A DNA stretch of 8,438 bases. Source: Coriobacteriales bacterium (GTDB taxonomy: Bacteria; Actinomycetota; Coriobacteriia; Coriobacteriales; UBA8131). The stretch spans positions 1 to 8,438 of the forward strand of contig JAITNB010000019.1 in the NCBI GenBank assembly GCA_031290695.1, in the 5' to 3' direction. The notes beneath the pieces were generated by a model that saw only the letters and a list, made by a program, of their open reading frames with translations, made no database searches and was not told where the DNA came from. The position numbers and the translations under genes are program-made. Below, in pieces: positions 1-7,102 of the stretch (position 1 is the first letter of the stretch; each line of letters starts with the position of its first letter).

Positions 1-1
1 C

Positions 2-100
2 GCGACGCGGCCGCCCAACGCGGCATTGTCCCCAGCTACGCTCGCTGATAAGCGGAGCCAAAGCGATTTTGCCAAGCAAGCTGTGGAGAAAAACGGGTAG
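2..100 (+). CDS. C-terminal fragment of an unseen upstream gene, possibly dTDP-4-dehydrorhamnose reductase
   Basis: This open frame enters from the left edge and stops at TAG 98-100, giving 32 residues. The piece TRPPNAALSPATLADK resembles the C-terminal RP-x-N/Y-S-x-L region of RmlD, the reductase that makes the last step of dTDP-L-rhamnose. About two thirds of its codons end in G or C, as in the host genes, and its stop codon sits inside the 5' arm of a strong hairpin, as expected for a gene end. A nearby ManC-family gene would suit a sugar-nucleotide cluster. The typical RmlD end with a W-x-x-A-L helix is not obvious. Frame 1 is also open to a stop at 46-48 and is a possible alternative. 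The family assignment is tentative because so little is visible. Confidence 0.35.
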   Translation, partial: ATRPPNAALSPATLADKRSQSDFAKQAVEKNG

Positions 101-124
101 GCAACAGGCAACAGCCTACCCGTT
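92..124. terminator. Strong hairpin, probable intrinsic terminator
   Basis: An 11-bp perfect stem, AACGGGTAGGC at 92-102 pairing with GCCTACCCGTT at 114-124, closes an 11-nt loop. The stop codon of the upstream fragment lies in the 5' arm, so it probably ends that transcript. The best U-tract is on the minus strand, where five T residues follow the stem (complement of A89-A93). On the plus strand only TTCTC follows. The element may therefore work in both directions, or better on the minus strand, although no convincing minus-strand gene ends here. Confidence 0.6.
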
Positions 125-227
125 CTCACCTTTAGGCCCTTGAGTGATACTGGCTATGGCTGTGAGAAATCGAGCGCACTCTTTTCCGTGACAACAGTCT
201 GACGTTCCCGTTTGTGCCTCGACAGCC

Positions 228-245
228 TGACGGGCAACCCCGTCA
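228..245. other. Short perfect hairpin in the gap before the ManC-like gene
   Basis: TGACGGG at 228-234 pairs with CCCGTCA at 239-245 around the tetraloop CAAC. No T-run follows on either strand, so it is not a standard terminator. The rest of the gap (125-367) contains a pyrimidine-rich tract at about 278-320 and the promoter-like sequence at 322-330. I see no gene in it. Confidence 0.35.
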
Positions 246-321
246 ACACTCCTGCCACATCGACAACCGAGAACAGCCATTCCTCGCGTTCCCCGTCCCT
301 TGTTCCTTTTCTCTCCCCCTG

Positions 322-330
322 TGCGATAAT
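322..330 (+). promoter_or_regulatory. Extended -10 promoter for the ManC-like gene
   Basis: TGCGATAAT reads as TG-n-GATAAT, an extended -10 box five of six matched to TATAAT. A weak -35 candidate, TTGTTC at 300-305, lies 19 bp upstream. Transcription would start near 337 and give a leader of about 30 nt carrying the GAGAAAGG Shine-Dalgarno at 349-356. Confidence 0.45.
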
Positions 331-367
331 ACATAAAACTGTATTTTTGAGAAAGGCGGCGTGTGGC

Positions 368-1531
368 GTGAGTTTGGAGTTTCCTAATCTGCATAGTGTG
401 ATCCTGTGCCCTGGTAGTTCTCTGCAGATGTGGCCGCTTTCGCGGGTTCATGCGCCTGTTGAGCTGGCCGAGCTCTCGGGTGACGGGGGAAGCTTGCTCG
501 CGCGGGCGATTAAAAATGTTAAACAATTAAGCAATAATAGGATTATCATCGCGGCCACCTATGAGGGCGCCCCGCTTATTAAACAGCATATCGCCAAACA
601 CGCCCTGCTTGAGCCCCGCGAGTACGAGTTGCTCGTCGAGGCCTACCCCCGCGGCAACGCGCTCACGATGGCACTGGTCGCCGCGCACCTCAAGCTCGCC
701 GACTCGCAGGCCGTCCTGTTCGCCCTTCCCGTGAGCCTGGGGTTCGAGGCAGACGACCGCTGGTGGGCAACGGTCGAACGCGCTTACCGCGCGGCCGAGG
801 ACGACGCACTGGTGGCAGTGGGTACCACGCTTGAGGCGGGAGACCTCGAAGCGAGGCTGGCCCCCTCCTCGTTCTCGCATCACGGCTGCATCAAGAGGGG
901 AGCGGAGCTCGAGGAGCTTCCCGGGGTGTTCAACGTACGCAGCTTTGTGGCCAATCCCACCCCCTCGTATGCGTATCGCGCCACGCAGCAGGGGGCGCTG
1001 TGGAGCACACACATCATCGCGGCGAAGGCGACCCTCGTCCTTGCCGAGCTCAAGCACACGGGCGCGCAGGCCACGAGCGTTGACGCGCAGGGGGCGCAAC
1101 GCCTCGCCGAGACTGCCGGGTTCCTTGCGGCGCTGGGCAGCGACCACTGGTCAAGCAAGGAGGCACAGTCGGTGCTGGCGACCCTGCCCGCCGCGTCCCT
1201 GGAACAGGCGGTCTTTGAGACGACTCAACGCCTTGTGGTGGTACCCACAAGCATCCCCTTTGACAACCGCGCCAGCCTTATGGATTTGGAGAAGGGCCTG
1301 CCCGCCAACGTACACGGCAACCGGGCGAAGGGGCGGGTGCTCGCAGTCGACTCTGTTAACTCGACGGTGCTTACGCGCGACGAGAAGCTCGTTGTGACGT
1401 TGGGTGTCGAGGGCCTCGTGGTTATCGACACCGCCGACGCCCTTCTCATAGCCTCCCGTGATGCCCTCGACGCCATGCCCAGCGTCATCGCCCAACTACG
1501 CAGCACACAGGCCCCGGAGCTGCTGGACTAA
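368..1531 (+). CDS. ManC-family mannose-1-phosphate guanylyltransferase-like protein, probably catalytically inactive
   Basis: The 387-residue product is about as long as a GDP-mannose pyrophosphorylase (roughly 350-370 residues) and aligns with one from end to end: the Rossmann-like start VILCPGSSLQMWPLSR (11-26), CIKRG (174-178), FVANP (193-197), ALWSTH (210-215), and the left-handed-helix-like C-terminal domain with NSTVL and GVEGLVVIDTADALLI (331-361). Active enzymes join GTP and mannose-1-phosphate to make GDP-mannose. Here the G-G-x-G-T-R-x-W-P signature reads P-G-S-S-L-Q-M-W-P, PKQF reads PVEL, E-P-x-G-R-N-T-A-P-A reads E-A-Y-P-R-G-N-A-L-T-M-A, P-A-D-H reads P-V-S-L, F-V-E-K-P reads F-V-A-N-P, and W-S-D-V-G-S-W is gone (IPFDNRASL). 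The frame is intact, so this is a diverged protein and not a broken gene. GTG 368 was chosen because GAGAAAGG ends 11 nt before it and the family N-terminus begins just after. A regulatory or scaffold role is inference. Confidence 0.8.
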   Translation: MSLEFPNLHSVILCPGSSLQMWPLSRVHAPVELAELSGDGGSLLARAIKNVKQLSNNRIIIAATYEGAPLIKQHIAKHALLEPREYELLVEAYPRGNALTMALVAAHLKLADSQAVLFALPVSLGFEADDRWWATVERAYRAAEDDALVAVGTTLEAGDLEARLAPSSFSHHGCIKRGAELEELPGVFNVRSFVANPTPSYAYRATQQGALWSTHIIAAKATLVLAELKHTGAQATSVDAQGAQRLAETAGFLAALGSDHWSSKEAQSVLATLPAASLEQAVFETTQRLVVVPTSIPFDNRASLMDLEKGLPANVHGNRAKGRVLAVDSVNSTVLTRDEKLVVTLGVEGLVVIDTADALLIASRDALDAMPSVIAQLRSTQAPELLD

Positions 1532-1602
1532 CGTGCGTATGCGCCCCTGCTACGCAAGCCCGCGCCCGCGCCAGCGGGTCGGCACTAATTGTGCGCCCCC
1601 CT

Positions 1603-2967
1603 TTATCGCGTATGCGCGGGCTGATGCCCCCAGTAGAAGGCCATGAAGCGGCGTTTGGCGGCGCGGGCGACGGCGACGGCGTCTTTCTCGTGGGCGAAGG
1701 CCAGTTGCAGGGACTGGGCGGCTATCTCCATTGCGGCGGCGGGCTTGCGCAGGTAGTCCTCGTTGGCGCGCATAGCGGTGAGGCTGGAATCCACTTTTGA
1801 GAGGTAGCGCAGGGCGGTTGCCAACTCGCGCGCGGTCTGTACGTGCAGCGCGGCACCGAGCGAGGTGAGCAGCATGGCATTGGCCTTCTCCTGCCCGTAG
1901 GCGCGCCCTACCAGCACCATAGGGGTGTCGGTGCAGAGACATTCTGTCACAGTGAGGCCGCCCGGCTTGCACACCACAAAGTCACTCGCGGCCATGAGCT
2001 TCGCAACATCCTCGGTATAGTTGAGCACCACCGCGTTATGCACGCTCTCCTGCGCAAAGCGCCGCTCCAGTTGGAGGGCGTAGTCGCTGTCGTTGCCGGA
2101 GAGGAAGATAAAGTGCAGGTCGTCACAGTCCCGCATGGCGGGCAGTGCCTTGTCGAGAATCTCGCGAAACCGCACATAGGGTCGCGGCAAGGTGGCTCCG
2201 GCGAGCACGAGTGCCATGCGCTTATCCAAAGGTATGTTCCACTCGCGGCGCACGGCCTCGCGGTCGTAGCCCATGCGAAACTCGCTGCGGGCGGGGATGC
2301 CGGTGATGACGATGCGCTCCTCCTCGACCTTGCGGGCGCGCAGGGTCTCGGCCATCGACTCGGTGGCCACGCAGAAGAGGTCGGCGTAGCGGTGTGGCCA
2401 GAGGCCCTCGACCTCGTAGTCGGTGGGGACGCAGATCACGGGGTAGTCCTGGTGGGTGATCATGCGGGCGCCCAGCGCGACGTTGGCGGCCGTGATGTGG
2501 GTGCATACCACGGCGGCCGGCCGCGTCTCGCGCGCCCATTGCGTAAAGCTGGGAAACATGAGCCGCGACCACACGGTGCCGCCGCTCCACAGCAGGCGGC
2601 CGGTGAGAAAGTAGCGCCAGGTGATGTCGTAGACGGGGCGGGTGGGGCCGGTGAACATCGAGGCGGTCTTATCGCCGTCAAAAATAACGCGGCCAAAGCG
2701 CAGTATGTCAAACACCTCGACCTCAAGGCGCGCGGGAAAGGCCGGGAAGCGCTCTCGCAGCGCGGCACTAAGTCCCACAAGCTCCTGCGCGATGGCCTCG
2801 GCAGCCACCTTATGCCCGCTGCCCACCGAGGCGTGCAGTATCGCGATGGTGGGAACAGGGGTAGGGACAAGCCCGGGTGGAACAGTCTCCTGCAGGTCGC
2901 CCGGCGCCTGTGTTTCGCTGCCGGTATTGTGTGCTGGTTCGCTCATTGGTTCCCAGGATGTGTTCAT
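1603..2967 (-). CDS. MGDG synthase/UgtP-type diacylglycerol glycosyltransferase
   Basis: The 454-residue protein has the two-domain GT28 layout. The N-terminal MGDG-synthase domain shows SVGSGHKVAAEAI (47-59), CTHITA (155-160) and TDY (182-184). The C-terminal nucleotide-sugar domain shows TGIP (222-225), KPGGLTVTECL (334-344) and YGQEKANA (357-364). Family members transfer galactose or glucose from a UDP-sugar to diacylglycerol at the cytoplasmic membrane face, making membrane glycolipids and, in Gram-positives, lipoteichoic-acid anchors. The sugar and lipid used here cannot be told from sequence. Residues 1-40 are Pro/Gln/Thr-rich and probably disordered. No transmembrane helix is evident, which fits a peripheral membrane enzyme. 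ATG 2967 has no clear Shine-Dalgarno; an internal ATG at 2946 (MSEP) is preceded by a weak GGGA and could be the true start. It converges with the ManC-like gene across 71 bp and diverges from ychF. Confidence 0.85.
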   Translation of the reverse strand: MNTSWEPMSEPAHNTGSETQAPGDLQETVPPGLVPTPVPTIAILHASVGSGHKVAAEAIAQELVGLSAALRERFPAFPARLEVEVFDILRFGRVIFDGDKTASMFTGPTRPVYDITWRYFLTGRLLWSGGTVWSRLMFPSFTQWARETRPAAVVCTHITAANVALGARMITHQDYPVICVPTDYEVEGLWPHRYADLFCVATESMAETLRARKVEEERIVITGIPARSEFRMGYDREAVRREWNIPLDKRMALVLAGATLPRPYVRFREILDKALPAMRDCDDLHFIFLSGNDSDYALQLERRFAQESVHNAVVLNYTEDVAKLMAASDFVVCKPGGLTVTECLCTDTPMVLVGRAYGQEKANAMLLTSLGAALHVQTARELATALRYLSKVDSSLTAMRANEDYLRKPAAAMEIAAQSLQLAFAHEKDAVAVARAAKRRFMAFYWGHQPAHTR

Positions 2968-2970
2968 GGG

Positions 2971-2979
2971 TGATATGAT
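2971..2979 (+). promoter_or_regulatory. Extended -10 promoter for ychF
   Basis: TGATATGAT fits TG-n-TATGAT, five of six to TATAAT with the extended TG. A weak -35 (TTCCCA, 2950-2955) is 18 bp upstream. The predicted start near 2986 leaves a leader of about 30 nt that includes TAAGGAG at 3005-3011. Confidence 0.45.
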
Positions 2980-3001
2980 ACACCATCGACGTGTTTGCCA
3001 A
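2975..3001 (-). promoter_or_regulatory. Candidate divergent promoter for the glycosyltransferase gene
   Basis: Read on the minus strand, TTGGCA (complement of 2996-3001) and TATCAT (complement of 2975-2980) match the -35 and -10 consensus at five of six each, with a short 15-bp spacer. The -10 uses nearly the same bases as the plus-strand -10 for ychF. Transcription would begin close to ATG 2967, leaving the mRNA almost leaderless if that start is used. The short spacer lowers confidence. Confidence 0.3.
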
Positions 3002-3015
3002 ACGTAAGGAGCATC

Positions 3016-4137
3016 GTGGCGTTATCGATTGGTATAGTGGGGTTGCCCAATGTGGGAAAATCAACCCTGTTCACTGCGCTCACGCGCAAAGGCGGGCTTG
3101 CCGCCAACTACCCGTTTGCAACCATCGAGCCCAACGTGGGCATCGTGGAGGTGCCCGACACGCGGCTTGAGCGGCTTGCCGCGATCGTGCACCCGGGACG
3201 CATCGTTCCCGCGACCGTTGAGTTTGTCGACATTGCCGGGCTGGTAAAAGGCGCGAACAGCGGAGAAGGGCTTGGCAACCAGTTTCTCGCGAACATTCGC
3301 GAAACGGATGCCATCGTCGAGGTCGTGCGCTACTTTGGGGATGCCGACGTGGTACACGTCGAAGGGTCGGCCGACCCTGTGCGCGACAGTGAGATCATCA
3401 AGACCGAGCTCATCCTGGCCGACCTTGGCACCCTTGAGCGTGCGTTGCCCCGACTGGAGAAGGACGCACGCCGCGACAAGACGCTCGCGGCCAAGCTGTC
3501 GCTGGTCGAGCGGCTGGTGCCGTGGCTTGACGAGGGCAACCGGGCGGCGGCGTTTACGCTTTCGAGCGAGGACCGCGAACTGGTGCGCGACCTGCACCTG
3601 CTCACGATGAAGCCGCTGCTGTATGTGGCGAACGTGGACGAGGACCAGGCGGGCGCGGGCGGCGCGGGCGGCATTGACTATGCGGGCAACGCGGGCGATG
3701 CGGGCGGTGCGGGTGCGTTGACACCCATCGATGGCGTGGCGCCCATCCCCATAAGCGCCAAGGTCGAGGCCGACATAGCAGAGCTTGAGCCCGAGGAGGC
3801 CCGCGAGTTCCTGACCGACCTGGGCCTTGCCGAGTCGGGGCTTGAACGGTTGGCGCGCGAGGCATACGCATTGTTGGGCTTGCAGTCGTTCTTTACCGCG
3901 GGCGAGATGGAGGTCAAGGCCTGGACCATACCGGCAGGGGCACGTGCGCCGCAGGCCGCCGGAGTGATACACAGCGACTTCGAGCGCGGGTTCATCAAGG
4001 CAGAAACTGCTAGTTATAATGACTATATTGAGTACGATGGCGAGGCCGGGTGCCGCGCGGCAGGTCGGCTGCGCATAGAGGGCAAGGAGTACGTCGTGCA
4101 GGATGGGGACGTCATGCACTTTAGGTTTGCCACGTGA
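3016..4137 (+). CDS. ychF: Redox-regulated ATPase YchF (Obg-related P-loop family)
   Basis: The 373-residue protein carries the full YchF set: P-loop GLPNVGKST (9-17), switch region NYPFATIEPN (31-40), DIAGL (72-76), NVDE (206-209, the N-x-x-E that gives the family its ATP preference), SAK (247-249), and a C-terminal TGS domain (about 288-371) ending in the family pattern QDGDVMHFRF. YchF hydrolyses ATP, binds ribosomes and is linked to oxidative-stress control; those roles come from the family. The odd part is residues 212-234, a Gly/Ala/Asn/Asp repeat replacing the usual helix between NVDE and SAK, so the protein is about 10 residues longer than the usual 363. GTG 3016 is preferred to TTG 2995 because TAAGGAG (3005-3011) lies just before it and the protein then starts at MALSIGIVGLPNVGKST, as in homologues. 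Confidence 0.95.
   Translation: MALSIGIVGLPNVGKSTLFTALTRKGGLAANYPFATIEPNVGIVEVPDTRLERLAAIVHPGRIVPATVEFVDIAGLVKGANSGEGLGNQFLANIRETDAIVEVVRYFGDADVVHVEGSADPVRDSEIIKTELILADLGTLERALPRLEKDARRDKTLAAKLSLVERLVPWLDEGNRAAAFTLSSEDRELVRDLHLLTMKPLLYVANVDEDQAGAGGAGGIDYAGNAGDAGGAGALTPIDGVAPIPISAKVEADIAELEPEEAREFLTDLGLAESGLERLAREAYALLGLQSFFTAGEMEVKAWTIPAGARAPQAAGVIHSDFERGFIKAETASYNDYIEYDGEAGCRAAGRLRIEGKEYVVQDGDVMHFRFAT
3649..3717 (+). repeat. In-frame GCGGGC-type tandem repeat inside ychF
   Basis: The stretch is built mostly of gcg-ggc (Ala-Gly) units broken by att-gac-tat, aac and gat codons, encoding AGAGGAGG, then IDYAGNAGDAGGAG. The repeat period is mainly 6 or 9 nt. It lies in the loop between the G4 motif and SAK of YchF. 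The pattern suggests expansion by replication slippage, which would keep frame when whole codons are gained or lost. Confidence 0.7.
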
Positions 4138-4227
4138 TTATCCGTAGGCTTTATGGGTTTTGCCGAATAATAAGGGCGAGCTTGAAGGTTTTTTGGTGAC
4201 GAGCACAGTAAAACGGGCAAAAAAAGG

Positions 4228-4269
4228 TACTATTGGTAGCGCAAAGGATTTTTAGGAGAGGAAAGGGAG
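4228..4269 (+). promoter_or_regulatory. Possible -10 box and double Shine-Dalgarno for the PrsA-like gene
   Basis: TACTAT at 4228-4233 is a fair -10 box; no good -35 was found at the right spacing, although an A-rich run (4219-4225) lies just upstream. Two purine-rich tracts follow, AGGAGAGG at 4254-4261 and AAGGGAG at 4263-4269. The second is 6 nt before ATG 4276 and sets that start. No clear intrinsic terminator for ychF was seen in 4138-4227, only a run of six T at 4189-4194 without a stable stem. Confidence 0.35.
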
Positions 4270-4275
4270 TTATTA

Positions 4276-5454
4276 ATGAGACGATTTAAAAAGGTTATTG
4301 CGGTAGTATGCGCGGGGGCGCTTGCGTTCTCGTTTGCGGCCTGTGGTTCCACGGCGGGCCCGGGCGTGGCTGCGACAGTGAACGGGGTCGAGATTTCTGA
4401 GGAGCGGGTCACAAACCGCATCGAGGCCACCCGTACGAGTTACCCCACCGCCGAGACCTGGGCGGCAGCACTCTCCTCGGCAGGCTATACGCCCGAGACG
4501 CTGCGGGCCCGCTACATCGACGACCTCGTTGATGCGGAGCTTCTCAAGCAATATGCCGTCGCGGAGGGGATTACCGTTGACGAGGCTGCCATCGATGCGC
4601 AGATTGCAAGCACAAAAGAGACGTTTGTGAATGACGCAGGCTGGCTCGACTACCTCAGTATGAACGGCTACAACAGCGAGGAGGAGTACCGCGACACGCT
4701 CATCTCCTCGAACCTGCTCACTAAGGTGAATGCGACCCTTGAAGCGCCAACACCAACCGATGAGGAGCTCCAGACCGAGGTCAATGCGGTGATACAAAAC
4801 TACGCAGGTAAGCGCTCGTCGCATATCCTGCTCGCCTCAACTGAGGGCAGCAAGCATGCCGGTATGTCGGAGGAAGAGCTCATCGCGGCAGCCCAGAAGC
4901 TGATCGACCAGTTGGACGGTGGCGCCGACTTTGCGGCACTGGCCACCGAGAACTCCGACGACACCGGCTCTGCTGCGCTGGGGGGCGATGTGGGCTGGTC
5001 GAGCCTGACTTCCTTTGCAGACGAGTACCAGCAGGCGCTCGATGGCTTGGCCGTGGGGCAGTTGTCGGCTCCGATTGTCTCGCAGTTTGGCGTGCATGTC
5101 ATCCTCTGCACCGAGGAGTTCGTGCCTTCTTCTGAGGGTACGCAGGACATCGCCACGATACCCACCGCGATACTGGACTACATCAAGAGCAGTCTCGCTC
5201 GCACTCAGCAGTCGGGCTCCTATGCTACTCTGATCGATGACCTGCGCGCCAAGGCCGACATCGTCGTCAACCCCATGCCTGAGGGCCTGCCCTACGCCGT
5301 TGACATGAGCCTTGTAGAAACTCCCGCCGACCCCGCGACCGAAACCCCAACCGATACCGAAGAACCTGTGGATGAGGTCGAGGGTACCGAGGGCGAAGAA
5401 GCTCCCGCCAGCGAGACGCCCGCCGAAGACGGCGCCGCCGCCACTACTCAGTAG
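4276..5454 (+). CDS. PrsA/SurA-like parvulin peptidyl-prolyl isomerase, predicted lipoprotein
   Basis: The 392-residue protein starts with a lipoprotein signal: basic MRRFKK, a hydrophobic stretch (7-22) and the lipid-accepting Cys23 in FAAC, whose Phe at -3 is less usual than Leu. A SurA/PrsA-like N-terminal helical region follows (about 30-175; NGVEI at 36-40). A parvulin domain spans about 178-282, with SSHILL (181-186), GGDVGW (236-241) and FGVHVILC (271-278). The tail (about 345-392) is Pro/Thr/Glu-rich, acidic and probably disordered. Such proteins sit on the outer face of the membrane and help secreted proteins fold by isomerising X-Pro bonds. Whether this one is an active isomerase or mainly a chaperone is unknown. 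Only 33 bp separate it from guaA and no terminator intervenes, so the two are probably cotranscribed. Confidence 0.88.
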   Translation: MRRFKKVIAVVCAGALAFSFAACGSTAGPGVAATVNGVEISEERVTNRIEATRTSYPTAETWAAALSSAGYTPETLRARYIDDLVDAELLKQYAVAEGITVDEAAIDAQIASTKETFVNDAGWLDYLSMNGYNSEEEYRDTLISSNLLTKVNATLEAPTPTDEELQTEVNAVIQNYAGKRSSHILLASTEGSKHAGMSEEELIAAAQKLIDQLDGGADFAALATENSDDTGSAALGGDVGWSSLTSFADEYQQALDGLAVGQLSAPIVSQFGVHVILCTEEFVPSSEGTQDIATIPTAILDYIKSSLARTQQSGSYATLIDDLRAKADIVVNPMPEGLPYAVDMSLVETPADPATETPTDTEEPVDEVEGTEGEEAPASETPAEDGAAATTQ

Positions 5455-5487
5455 TTGGTGGGATACGAACGACTTGAGAGGATAGAC

Positions 5488-7095
5488 GTGGGGCAAGGCA
5501 CGCAGGGCCAGCGGGTGATAGTGGTCGATTTTGGCGCTCAGTATGGCCAGCTCATAGCGCGGCGTGTGCGTGACCTCAAGGTATACTCCGAGATCGTTGC
5601 TTTTGATGTTGATTTTGCCGAGTTGGAGGCAGACCCTCCTGCGGCGGTGATTCTGAGCGGGGGCCCTGCGAGCGTCTACGCAGAAGGTGCCCCCGCACTC
5701 AACCCGCGCTTCCTTGAGCTGGGCGTGCCGGTACTGGGCTTTTGCTACGGCATGCAGGCGATGGCGGTTACCTTGGGCGGCACCGTCCCCCGCACTAACA
5801 TAGGCGAGTACGGCCCCGCTGAGCTTGTGCGCTGCGGGGCCGTCTCTGCCCTGCTGGGCGACACGCCGGCGACGCAGACCGTGTGGATGAGTCATCGCGA
5901 CAGCGTGGGCAGCGTGCCGCCCGGCTTCGCCGTCACCGCCTCTACCGCCACAACGCCCATCGCCTCAATGGAGGACCCCGTGCGTAGGCTGTACGCCACG
6001 CAGTTTCACCCCGAGGTGCACCACACCACCTATGGCAACCAGATGTTGCGGCACTTCCTCTTTGACATCGCAGGGCTCACCCCCAACTGGACGATGGACT
6101 CCATCATCGACGAGACTACCGCCGCTGTGCGTGCGCAGGTGGGCCAGGACCGCGTGATCCTGGGCCTCAGCGGCGGTGTGGATTCCAGCGTGGTCGCAGC
6201 CCTGCTGGCACACGCCATCGGGAGCCGGGTGACCTGCGTGTTTGTAAATCACGGGCTTCTCCGCAAGGATGAGCCAGAAGAAGTCGAGGAGGTCTTCACG
6301 CGGCAGTTCGACGTTGACTTTGTGCATGTTCATGCCGAGGAGCGTTATGCGAAGGCGTTGGCGGGCGTGAGCGAGCCCGAGGAGAAGCGGCGCATCATTG
6401 GCACCGAGTTCTGGCGGGTGTTCTTTGACGAGGCCGCGAAGCTCGAGGCGCGCGACGGGCAGCCTGTGAGGTATCTCGCGCAAGGCACCATCTACCCCGA
6501 CGTGATCGAGAGCGGCTCGGCCAAGGCGAGCAAGAGTGCGGCGACTATCAAGAGCCACCATAACCTCATCCCCTTCCCCGAGGGCGTACATTTTGACCTT
6601 ATCGAGCCGCTGCGCAACCTCTTCAAGGACGAGGTGCGCACGTTGGGTTTGGCGCTGGGACTGCCCACGCACATCGTACACCGCCAACCCTTTCCCGGCC
6701 CCGGCCTCGCCGTGCGCATCATAGGCGATGTGACGGTGGAGAAGCTTGAGATCCTGCGCAACGCCGACGCCATCGTGCGCGAGGAGATAGGCGCTTACAA
6801 CGAGGCGCTCTTTGCCGAGACAGGCAAGCGCGACTCCGAGCGCAGCGTCTGGCAATACTTTGCCGTGCTGCCCGATATACGCAGCGTGGGTGTCATGGGA
6901 GACGAGCGCACCTACGCACACCCCATCATCATCCGCGCCGTTGAGAGCCGCGACGCCATGACAGCCGACTGGGCCCGCCTTCCCCACGAGACCCTCGCCC
7001 GCATCTCCACCCGTCTGGTAGCCGAGGTAGAAGGCGTCAACCGTGTCGTATACGACATCACCAGCAAGCCCCCGGGGACGATAGAGTGGGAATAG
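5488..7095 (+). CDS. guaA: GMP synthase (glutamine-hydrolysing)
   Basis: GuaA converts XMP, ATP and glutamine to GMP, the last step of guanine nucleotide synthesis in the cytosol. The 535-residue protein is complete. The class I glutamine amidotransferase domain (about 9-195) has DFGAQYGQLI (14-23), nucleophile Cys86 in GFCYGMQ and the His174/Glu176 pair in QFHPEVH. The ATP-pyrophosphatase domain has the PP-loop SGGVDSS (228-234). The C-terminal dimerisation domain ends in the conserved KPPGTIEWE. GTG 5488 is chosen because GAGAGG (5476-5481) sits 6 nt upstream; TTG 5455 or GTG 5458 directly after the previous stop would add about 10 residues with no ribosome-binding site. The last 11 bp before the final stop base match a known integration target, and foreign-looking DNA begins there; the coding end is still intact. 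Confidence 0.97.
   Translation: MGQGTQGQRVIVVDFGAQYGQLIARRVRDLKVYSEIVAFDVDFAELEADPPAAVILSGGPASVYAEGAPALNPRFLELGVPVLGFCYGMQAMAVTLGGTVPRTNIGEYGPAELVRCGAVSALLGDTPATQTVWMSHRDSVGSVPPGFAVTASTATTPIASMEDPVRRLYATQFHPEVHHTTYGNQMLRHFLFDIAGLTPNWTMDSIIDETTAAVRAQVGQDRVILGLSGGVDSSVVAALLAHAIGSRVTCVFVNHGLLRKDEPEEVEEVFTRQFDVDFVHVHAEERYAKALAGVSEPEEKRRIIGTEFWRVFFDEAAKLEARDGQPVRYLAQGTIYPDVIESGSAKASKSAATIKSHHNLIPFPEGVHFDLIEPLRNLFKDEVRTLGLALGLPTHIVHRQPFPGPGLAVRIIGDVTVEKLEILRNADAIVREEIGAYNEALFAETGKRDSERSVWQYFAVLPDIRSVGVMGDERTYAHPIIIRAVESRDAMTADWARLPHETLARISTRLVAEVEGVNRVVYDITSKPPGTIEWE
7084..7094 (+). mobile_element. Predicted attachment core (attL/attR) at the 3' end of guaA
   Basis: GAGTGGGAATA covers the last Glu-Trp-Glu codons and the first two bases of the stop. 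I recall this same 11-bp string as the duplicated core of Tn5801-like elements inserted at guaA, and guaA 3' ends are known island hotspots. The sequence is also dictated in part by the conserved IEWE terminus, so the match alone is not proof. The repeats and parA-parB genes that follow support it. The second copy should lie beyond the right edge. Confidence 0.6.
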
Positions 7096-7102
7096 TAGCA
7101 TT

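Noticed and set aside
212..367. Longer N-terminus of the ManC-like protein from TTG 212.
   Set aside because: The extra 52 residues are Ser/Thr/Pro-rich, cross the promoter-like sequence, and have no family counterpart. GTG 368 has a Shine-Dalgarno.
116..526. Minus-strand open frame of 136 codons overlapping the start of the ManC-like gene.
   Set aside because: It is opposite a gene with clear family similarity, shows no recognisable domain, and reads as Arg-rich shadow sequence typical of high-GC DNA.
1532..1602. Terminator for the converging ManC-like and glycosyltransferase genes.
   Set aside because: Only short GC-rich or 4-5-bp stems without a T-run were found (for example GCAC-TAATT-GTGC), so no terminator can be supported.
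1843..2973. Long plus-strand open frame opposite the glycosyltransferase gene.
   Set aside because: It is a mirror of the GT28 gene on the other strand; its His/Gly/Val-rich translation shows no domain.
3061..4119. Long minus-strand open frame opposite ychF.
   Set aside because: The opposite strand has a complete, motif-perfect YchF; this is a shadow.
5965..7101. Minus-strand open frame of 378 codons opposite guaA.
   Set aside because: It lies wholly against guaA, which has every catalytic motif, and has no recognisable features.
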